16,910 bases of DNA from JAFDVL01 sp043736395 (lineage in GTDB: Bacteria > Acidobacteriota > Blastocatellia > RBC074). Position numbers and translations under genes: made by a program. The DNA is taken from assembly GCA_043736395.1 (NCBI GenBank), contig JAYTCQ010000424.1, positions 1 through 16,910 of the forward strand. The letters are read 5' to 3'. Under the pieces are notes generated by a model. That model was not told the DNA's origin, did not search any database, and worked only from the letters and a program-made list of their open reading frames with translations. This document shows positions 1-5,973 of the stretch, piece by piece (the stretch's first letter is position 1; every line of letters starts with the position of its first letter).

Positions 1-2
1 GT

Positions 3-1334
3 TTGTATATCACCTCAATCAAAATTGAGAATCTGCGCTGTTTTGAAGAAGCAGAATTGACGTTTCAGTATCCGGGACGAGAACTGAAAACTCCGCTCCG
101 GTTTCCGAATATTAATCTATTACTCGGCGATAATGGTGCAGGTAAGACAACGGTTCTGAAAGCGATTGCGATGACCGAGCTATCTCCCGTTGTTCAGCAG
201 TCAGGTTTCGTACCATACCGATTAGTGAGGCGTAGTAATGCTGAATTAACTTTCAAGAGTGATAAGCGTAAAGCAATTCCAGTGTCAAAGGCTGTGATTA
301 GAGCCGCCAATATACTACATGTTCAAGATACTGGTAATTTTCCTATTAGGAAAAATCAGCCATTTCTAAGTATTGAAATCAGACGTAACGGTGATATTGA
401 ATCAATGATTTCTGGAAGTGAAGGGGCTGCACCTGTTTTGCCACATGGTTATTGGAGTCAGATGTATGAAGATACATCCTCGGCGTTCTTGTTGGTTGGC
501 TATGGTGCGTCCCGATTGATTGAGGATTCCGAAAAAGTTGATTTGAACGCTCGCCGTAAAAATCGTTTGTTACGTTACGAGCGTGTCGCGGGATTATTTG
601 AGGGTTTTGTTTCGCTAATCCCGCTCGCCTTATGGCTGCCCAATCTTCGCAAAGAAAACCCGGGTCGGCATAAACAAGTCGTCAATCTCATCAATCGCTT
701 ATTACCCGAAAGTGCATCCTTCGAAGGTGAGTTCGAGCAAGGCGAATATCTGTTTGAAGTCAACGGTACGAAAGCTCCATTTGGCGCGTTGTCTGATGGT
801 TATCGTGCTTACATCGGATGGATCGCGGATTTGCTCTACCACGTTTGTATGGGCGCACCAAAAGGAGCCAAGCTCGTAGACAATCGCGGCATTGTCCTCG
901 TAGACGAAATTGATTTGCATCTGCATCCTGAATGGCAACGATCAGTGATTTCTACGATCTCCGAAACGCTCCCCAACCTGCAATTTGTTTTCACTACACA
1001 CAGCCCCATCGTAGCTGGATCGCTCGATAAGGAAAATATTTTTGTCATGGAGCCCACGGCTAACGGCGCGTCAGTCGTGAAGCAATACGATGAACAAATT
1101 TACGGACACAATGCGGAACAAGTGTTGTTGAGTTCGTATTTCAATATGACGACGACGCGAGCTGAACCTTTCGTAGACGAGTTGAAAGATTTATCCATCA
1201 AAGCAGGTGAAGGCGATTTGAAAGCGGCGTTGTCATTTATGGAAAAGCTGTCGAGTCCTACCAATGGAACATCGCATCACAAGGTCAAATCCAAACCCAA
1301 AAAGGCGAGCCGAAAGCCTGTCAAAAATAAATGA
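3..1334 (+). CDS. ptuA: Septu-like ATPase PtuA (AAA/SMC-RecF type), start at window edge
   Basis: This is a predicted ATPase subunit of a two-gene Septu-type anti-phage system. Family members are RecF/SMC/OLD-like ATPases that assemble with an HNH nuclease and are thought to control it. The sequence begins with the N-terminal strand pair typical of such ATPases (ITSIKIENLRCFEE, residues 3-16), followed by Walker A GDNGAGKTT at 42-50. An ABC-like signature LSDGYRA lies near 263-269, Walker B with DEIDLHLHP near 296-309, and an H-loop TTHSP near 331-335. The last ~25 residues are rich in Lys and Arg. The TTG at base 3 may not be the true start, because only two bases precede it. The stop TGA overlaps the next gene's ATG as ATGA, so the two are translationally coupled. 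The Septu assignment rests on the pairing with the HNH gene. Alone it could be called only an AAA_15/AAA_21-type ATPase. Confidence 0.82.
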   Translation: MYITSIKIENLRCFEEAELTFQYPGRELKTPLRFPNINLLLGDNGAGKTTVLKAIAMTELSPVVQQSGFVPYRLVRRSNAELTFKSDKRKAIPVSKAVIRAANILHVQDTGNFPIRKNQPFLSIEIRRNGDIESMISGSEGAAPVLPHGYWSQMYEDTSSAFLLVGYGASRLIEDSEKVDLNARRKNRLLRYERVAGLFEGFVSLIPLALWLPNLRKENPGRHKQVVNLINRLLPESASFEGEFEQGEYLFEVNGTKAPFGALSDGYRAYIGWIADLLYHVCMGAPKGAKLVDNRGIVLVDEIDLHLHPEWQRSVISTISETLPNLQFVFTTHSPIVAGSLDKENIFVMEPTANGASVVKQYDEQIYGHNAEQVLLSSYFNMTTTRAEPFVDELKDLSIKAGEGDLKAALSFMEKLSSPTNGTSHHKVKSKPKKASRKPVKNK

Positions 1335-2212
1335 TCCGTTACCCGATCACATCCGCAGGACTCGAAGCCGCTATCGAAGTGCAAAAGGCAGGATGGCTGG
1401 CAAAGGCAAAAAATAAAACTGCGGCATTTCGTACTGCGGGGAAATTTAATGAACCCGACGGCAAAAATTCCTGGGGACAAATTAAGGCTGTCTTCATGCG
1501 ACTTCAACACAACAAATGCGCGTTTTGTGATCGCTTGTTAGGCGCTGGACGGATTGAACACGATGTTGAGCATTTTCGTCCCAAGAATGCAGTCAAAGCC
1601 TGGCCTGCGAAGTCGAAAGAGTTACAACCTGATTACCGATTTTCTACAGGCGAAGCAGCAGATAATGGTTATTATTTGCTCGCTTACAATATTTTCAATT
1701 ACGCAACTTCGTGTAAGATGTGCAATACAACACTCAAGGGAAATTATTTTCCTGTTGCAAGTCAGCGCGTGATTGATTCAGATGATTTTGAGAAGCTTAA
1801 ATTAGAGCAGCCGCATCTGATTTACCCAATAGGCAATTTGGATGACAATCCTGAAGATTTGATTACTTATCGCGGTATTCTTCCTATCCCTAAATATCGC
1901 AGAGGCCACAAACACCGACGCGCCAGAGTCACGATAGACCTTTTTGCCTTGGACATCCGCGAAGATTTGCTTAGACTACGTGCGGAAATTATTCAAAAAC
2001 TCTGGCTGGCATTCAAATTTCTAAGCAAACGCAATGTCAGTATTGAAGATGCGACAGACGCGCGCAGCCTCATTGCAACTGCACTGTCACCTCGTACCAG
2101 TCAATCAGCTTGTGCCCGCGCCTTTTACGATTTGTGCCAGAACAATGCAATTGATGCTCGCAGATTTGCCAAAGAAGCTGATGATTTTCTCAGCACTAAC
2201 TCTAACTCTTGA
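1331..2212 (+). CDS. ptuB: HNH endonuclease, PtuB-like (TIGR02646-type)
   Basis: This is a predicted HNH nuclease, the effector partner of the ATPase that overlaps it by 4 bp. A CxxC pair (C63, C66) is followed by the HNH core IEHDVEHFRPK (75-85), where H81 is probably the catalytic histidine. A second CxxC (C128, C131) comes next, with Asn132 and the GNYFPV segment (137-142). This zinc-ribbon plus EHFRPK arrangement is that of PtuB/TIGR02646 nucleases, known from Septu and from retron Ec78 loci. At 293 residues it has ~150 residues beyond the HNH core, rich in charged and helical sequence, which may mediate ATPase binding or target recognition. No clear Shine-Dalgarno precedes the ATG, consistent with coupling to the upstream gene. 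HNH identity is strong. Septu function is inferred from gene order. Confidence 0.83.
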   Translation: MIRYPITSAGLEAAIEVQKAGWLAKAKNKTAAFRTAGKFNEPDGKNSWGQIKAVFMRLQHNKCAFCDRLLGAGRIEHDVEHFRPKNAVKAWPAKSKELQPDYRFSTGEAADNGYYLLAYNIFNYATSCKMCNTTLKGNYFPVASQRVIDSDDFEKLKLEQPHLIYPIGNLDDNPEDLITYRGILPIPKYRRGHKHRRARVTIDLFALDIREDLLRLRAEIIQKLWLAFKFLSKRNVSIEDATDARSLIATALSPRTSQSACARAFYDLCQNNAIDARRFAKEADDFLSTNSNS

Positions 2213-2214
2213 GG
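2211..2214 (+). promoter_or_regulatory. Shine-Dalgarno GAGG overlapping the ptuB stop codon
   Basis: GAGG lies 10 nt upstream of the oxidoreductase ATG at 2225 and shares bases with the ptuB TGA (2210-2212). With only 12 bp between the two reading frames there is no room for a separate promoter downstream of ptuB. The oxidoreductase is therefore either co-transcribed with the defense pair or served by a promoter inside ptuB. Confidence 0.5.
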
Positions 2215-2224
2215 TTTAGAACGA

Positions 2225-3343
2225 ATGAAGAAAAAACTTAATGTAGCCATGATCGGATACCAATTTATGGGGCGCACACACAGCAATGCGTGGCGTCAGG
2301 TATCACGATTTTTTGATGTCCCATTTGAACCCGTTATGAAGGTCATTTGTGGTCGCAATGAATCCGCTGTGAAGACTGCTGCGAATCAACTCGGCTGGGA
2401 AGAAACCGAAACCGATTGGCGCAGATTGATGGAGCGCAAAGACATTGACATCATTGATATATGCTCACCGGGCGACGTGCATACGCCGCAAGCCATCGCT
2501 GCCGCCGAAGCTAAGAAAGTTGTGTTCTGCGAAAAGCCCTTATCAAATACTCTCGCAGAAGCTGAAGAAGTTTTGAAGGCGGTGAAGCGCAATAAAGTCA
2601 TTCACATGCTCTGTCACAACTACCGCCGAATTCCTGCCGTAGCCTTAGCCAAGCAGATGATTGAAGCGGGAGACATCGGCGAAATTTATCATTATCGCGG
2701 AACTTACCTGCAGGATTGGATCGTTGATCCGGCGTTCCCGCGTGTATGGCGGCTGCAAAAATCCGTTGCCGGTTCGGGTGCGCTGGGCGACATCGCTTCG
2801 CATTCGATTGATCTGGCTCGTCATTTAGTCGGTGAAATTAGCGATGTTTCCGGCTTACTCAAAACCTTCATCAATCAACGCCCGATGCCTGACGATCCCA
2901 AAAAGATGGGCAAAGTGGATGTAGACGATGCCGCGCTTTGTATGGTCAAATTCAAAAATGGAGCCATCGGAACCATCGAAGGAACACGATTTGCGCTGGG
3001 TCGAAAAAATTATAATCGCTTCGAAATCAACGGCAGCAAAGGCAGCATCGTCTTTGATCTGGAACGCATGAACGAATTAGAAGTCTACCGCGAAGAAGGT
3101 CCGAACAGCGGATTCAAAACCATTCTCGTCACTGATGCGAAACATCCGTACGTCGGCGCGTGGTGGCCTCCAGGACACATCATCGGTTACGAGCATACGT
3201 TTACGCATACCGTTTTTGATTTATTGAATGCGATCAAAACCGGCAAGATTCCGACTCCGAATTTTGAAGATGGAGTGAAGAATAATCGCGTGCTGGATGC
3301 GATTGAACGGTCTTCGAAATCGAAGCAGTTTGAGAAGGTGTAG
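2225..3343 (+). CDS. Gfo/Idh/MocA family NAD(P)-dependent oxidoreductase
   Basis: This is a predicted cytosolic NAD(P)-dependent dehydrogenase acting on a sugar, inositol or related polyol or sugar acid. The N-terminal Rossmann fold carries GYQFMGRTHSNAW at 11-23, a variant glycine motif seen in one branch of this family. The hallmark EKP lies at 103-105 (CEKPLS). The family's Asp/His pair is visible in GALGDIASHSIDLARH (185-200), with D189 and H193 as likely active-site residues. Length (372 aa) is normal. The substrate cannot be read from the sequence. It sits 12 bp after ptuB on the same strand but has no known role in Septu defense, so the tie may be positional only. The dehydratase at 14158 is another possible sugar-acid enzyme, but 11 kb away and not in the same transcript. 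Confidence 0.9.
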   Translation: MKKKLNVAMIGYQFMGRTHSNAWRQVSRFFDVPFEPVMKVICGRNESAVKTAANQLGWEETETDWRRLMERKDIDIIDICSPGDVHTPQAIAAAEAKKVVFCEKPLSNTLAEAEEVLKAVKRNKVIHMLCHNYRRIPAVALAKQMIEAGDIGEIYHYRGTYLQDWIVDPAFPRVWRLQKSVAGSGALGDIASHSIDLARHLVGEISDVSGLLKTFINQRPMPDDPKKMGKVDVDDAALCMVKFKNGAIGTIEGTRFALGRKNYNRFEINGSKGSIVFDLERMNELEVYREEGPNSGFKTILVTDAKHPYVGAWWPPGHIIGYEHTFTHTVFDLLNAIKTGKIPTPNFEDGVKNNRVLDAIERSSKSKQFEKV

Positions 3344-3352
3344 CTTGGAGAA

Positions 3353-3446
3353 TTAACGCAAAGGGTCAAAGACGCAAAGGTTCAAAGCTTGATAATTTAA
3401 CTTGCTCAATTCTTTGCCCCCTTGATCCTTTGTCCCTTTGCGTTAA
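3353..3446. repeat. Imperfect palindrome built from CAAAG units, between convergent genes
   Basis: The left arm at 3353-3387 contains four CAAAG blocks at an exact 8-nt period. The right arm at 3412-3446 reads CTTTG blocks in reverse, with a few mismatches. The outer 12 bp (TTAACGCAAAGG and its complement) pair perfectly. The interior loop is about 24 nt. It lies between two genes that converge on it and may serve as a bidirectional transcription terminator, though neither side has a long T-run. Similar AACGCAAAGG palindromes are, from general knowledge, common intergenic repeats in several phyla. Confidence 0.75.
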
Positions 3447-3450
3447 AAAT

Positions 3451-4029
3451 TTAAACTGTATTTTCTTTCGATTTCGCCATCAAATAACAACACCAAATCC
3501 CCAGCCACATGGAAGCTAATAACACTAAAAACCCAACAAACCTGACCATCGTAGCAATTTTCGCATCCTGTTCCAGCAAGCCGAATTTCACCAATAAATA
3601 TTCCCAGTCGTGGTAACTATCTCCACCTCCGATGCTCAGCAAAGGCAGCACTTGCACCTGCGCATCACCGATGTACGTTGCCAGATTGTAAAGGCTGAAC
3701 GATTCCCAGCAACCAACGACTGCAACGCCAAAATAATCACGCCCGATGAGCAAAATCCTTATCGCAATAATGGGAACAACAACTTGCGTAAAACTTCCAC
3801 CGGCAATAGAAATGAATTCGCCAAATGGGCGAAACACTACATGCCCCAACTCATGAATTCCAAATGTCAGACCGCCAAACCAGCTTGAATAAAACGGGTC
3901 TTTGAGCTGCTTAAATCCGGCATAAGCGAGATAAGCCAATAACGGTAAGCGTATCAGGAAACTTCGTCCTTTCGCCCAGGCTCTTAAATCCTGATTTAAT
4001 CCTGCCAGATATTCAGATATTTTGTTCAC
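3451..4029 (-). CDS. Small integral membrane protein with HELGH metalloprotease-like motif
   Basis: This 192-residue protein has about three or four hydrophobic segments (roughly 24-40, 82-115, 120-134 and 162-184). An HExxH motif, HELGH, lies at 59-63 in a semi-hydrophobic stretch, as in M50/M50B-type intramembrane zinc peptidases. H59, E60 and H63 would be the zinc ligands and general base. A third ligand is unclear; H140 or D141 in the SYHDWEY stretch is the best candidate. There is no PDZ domain and no NPxxxxLDG motif of classical site-2 proteases. The start is GTG at 4029, since no in-frame ATG exists before the upstream stop and no Shine-Dalgarno is visible. It stands alone, convergent with the oxidoreductase gene. 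Protease activity is inference; a non-peptidase membrane role is possible. Confidence 0.75.
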   Translation of the reverse strand: MNKISEYLAGLNQDLRAWAKGRSFLIRLPLLAYLAYAGFKQLKDPFYSSWFGGLTFGIHELGHVVFRPFGEFISIAGGSFTQVVVPIIAIRILLIGRDYFGVAVVGCWESFSLYNLATYIGDAQVQVLPLLSIGGGDSYHDWEYLLVKFGLLEQDAKIATMVRFVGFLVLLASMWLGIWCCYLMAKSKENTV

Positions 4030-4196
4030 TTGAATAATTTTAGTGGGGCTTATTCCTCTAGCTTCTAAAACTTGCGAGGCACATCTTACACTAAGGCTCT
4101 CACCTGCTTTTACAATTTTTTTAATTTTGTTTGCTTTGGGAATAAAAAACCGTCTAATCGCAATATAACCTTTGTTAGATTTTAATGAATTTTTTT

Positions 4197-4203
4197 AGGG
4201 TGA
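4197..4203 (+). promoter_or_regulatory. Ribosome binding site fixing the kelch gene start at 4206
   Basis: AGGGTGA ends two bases before the ATG at 4206; the AGGG core lies 5 nt upstream. The earlier in-frame ATG at 4185 has only T-rich sequence before it. The later start also gives a more typical signal peptide. This supports 4206 as the true start. Confidence 0.55.
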
Positions 4204-4205
4204 AT

Positions 4206-5957
4206 ATGAAATTACAAATACAGCCAAACGTTATGATTTTTCGAGCATTTTTTTCGCTTTGCCTCTTTGCTTCGCTTGCGCTTTCGGTCACGGCGCAAAC
4301 ACCTGAGTGGCAATGGCGCAACCTGACTCCTACGACTGGAACTGCACCGGATGCGCGTACGACAGGTTCTGCAATCTATGATCCGGTTGGAAAACGAATC
4401 ATCATTTTTGGTGGTGCTGGCGATAATGGATTCCTGAACGACACGTGGGCGTTTTCGCTCACCGCGCGTACGTGGATGAAACTTGTCACGACAGGCACAA
4501 CTCCCGCGTCGCGTCGCGGATTCGATGCGGTCTACGATCCGGTCGGACACCAGATGGTGATTTATGCAGGGCAAGGCGCAGGATTTTTTAGCGATACCTG
4601 GGCGCTGAATCTTTCGACACTTGAATGGCGCGATGTTTCTCCTTCGGTTGCTTCGCGCCCGAAAGCTCGTTACGGTCACTCCGCAGTTTTTGATCCCACG
4701 ACGCGCAGCCTCGTTCAATTCGCCGGATTCACTGAGGAATCACGTCGCTTTCAAGATACACAAAGTTTTAGCATTGCAACGAATTCATGGCAGGACTGGA
4801 CGCCTTCTGGAACTAAGCCCGAAGTACGCTGTTTATTGACCGGAGCTTTCGACCAGACCAGACGCAAGATGGTGATTTATGGCGGACAACGCAGCGGCTT
4901 TCTCGATGATCTGTGGGCGTTCGATCTGGCTTCGCGGACGTGGGAAAATTTCACGATTTCACCGCGCCCCAGCGGACGATTATTCGCTTCAAGTTTTGTA
5001 GACAATGCCGGACAGTTCATCGTCTTTGGCGGCAGCTCAAGCCAGGGAAATCTGAACGAACTGCAGTCGTTCAATTTTCAAACCAAACAATGGGCACAAC
5101 TGAATCCGGCAAATCCCCCCGCCAAACGCAGCGGTGCTTTAACCGCCTACATCGAAGGCGAAAATAAATTAATCGTTTTTGGCGGACTTGGCGACAGCGG
5201 CTATCTCAACGATGTATGGGAACTCAGTAATCTGGCATCAGTCGTGACGACGGTTTCGGCGGCAAGTTACGCGAACACCGCGTTGGCTCCGGAAGCAATT
5301 GTTTCTGGTTTTGGACTTAAGCTTGCCGCTTTTACGATGGCCGCGCAGAGTTTACCCTTGCCAACGCAACTTGGCGGGACAAGCATTTCGATTCGTGATA
5401 GCGCGGGTGTTGAGCGTCTCGCTCCACTGTTTTACGTTTCGGCGACGCAGGTCAATTACCTGCTCCCGAAAGAATGCGCCAAGGGGAATGCAATTATTAC
5501 TGTGACCAATAACGGCGTCATCGCTGCCACGGGAGCCATTAGTATTTCTGACATTGCACCGGGACTTTTTTCTGCCAGTTCTGATGGTGTCGGACTAGCC
5601 GCAGCGAATGCGTTACGAGTAAAAAATGGGATTCAAATTGATGAAGCCGTTGTTCGCTGGGATGCCACCAACAGCCGTTTTGTGGCCGTCCCAATTGATG
5701 TGAGTCCAGCCAATGAAGATGTCTATTTAATTTTATTTGGGACCGGATGGCGCAATAATCTTAGCCGTGCGGCAGTTTCCGTACGCATCGGCCTGACTGC
5801 TTATCCAGTTGATTATGCTGGCATGCAAGGCGCATTCGTAGGCTTAGATCAAATCAATCTGCTGCTGCCAAAATCATTAGCCGGGAGTGGCGAAGTTGAC
5901 CTCAGCGTCACCGTTGATGGCAAAATTTCAAACACAGTAAAAATAAATATCAAATAA
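4206..5957 (+). CDS. Secreted kelch-repeat protein with Solibacter-type C-terminal domain
   Basis: This is an exported beta-propeller protein of 583 residues. A hydrophobic signal peptide runs from Met1 to about residue 31, ending SVTAQ. Six kelch blades follow (about 34-340). Each has a [FY][GA]G hallmark (FGGAGDNG, YAGQGAG, FAGFTEE, YGGQRSG, FGGSSSQ, FGGLGDSG) with conserved Trp residues such as NDTWAF and DDLWAF. Residues ~347-583 begin VSAASYANTALAPEAIVSGFG and match my recollection of the TIGR03437 C-terminal domain, including the APGLFSA and ILFGTGWRN segments. That domain is abundant in Acidobacteriota and of unknown function, possibly surface anchoring or binding. The gene is monocistronic and convergent with the receptor gene, whose end is 16 bp away. 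Kelch propellers usually bind proteins or glycans; no catalytic role is indicated. Confidence 0.9.
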   Translation: MKLQIQPNVMIFRAFFSLCLFASLALSVTAQTPEWQWRNLTPTTGTAPDARTTGSAIYDPVGKRIIIFGGAGDNGFLNDTWAFSLTARTWMKLVTTGTTPASRRGFDAVYDPVGHQMVIYAGQGAGFFSDTWALNLSTLEWRDVSPSVASRPKARYGHSAVFDPTTRSLVQFAGFTEESRRFQDTQSFSIATNSWQDWTPSGTKPEVRCLLTGAFDQTRRKMVIYGGQRSGFLDDLWAFDLASRTWENFTISPRPSGRLFASSFVDNAGQFIVFGGSSSQGNLNELQSFNFQTKQWAQLNPANPPAKRSGALTAYIEGENKLIVFGGLGDSGYLNDVWELSNLASVVTTVSAASYANTALAPEAIVSGFGLKLAAFTMAAQSLPLPTQLGGTSISIRDSAGVERLAPLFYVSATQVNYLLPKECAKGNAIITVTNNGVIAATGAISISDIAPGLFSASSDGVGLAAANALRVKNGIQIDEAVVRWDATNSRFVAVPIDVSPANEDVYLILFGTGWRNNLSRAAVSVRIGLTAYPVDYAGMQGAFVGLDQINLLLPKSLAGSGEVDLSVTVDGKISNTVKINIK

Positions 5958-5973
5958 ATGACGAGGAATAAAA

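Noticed and set aside
1..2224. Complete retron (Ec78-type) system
   Set aside because: No reverse transcriptase or msr-msd is visible. The region upstream is outside the window, so only the Septu-like pair can be supported.
4185..4205. Start of the kelch gene at ATG 4185
   Set aside because: It has no Shine-Dalgarno, whereas ATG 4206 has AGGG at proper spacing and leads directly into the signal peptide.
4212..4718. A 168-residue open frame on the minus strand opposite the kelch gene
   Set aside because: It is Arg/Cys-rich with no domain or signal and lies wholly within a well-supported gene on the other strand. It is a codon-bias shadow.
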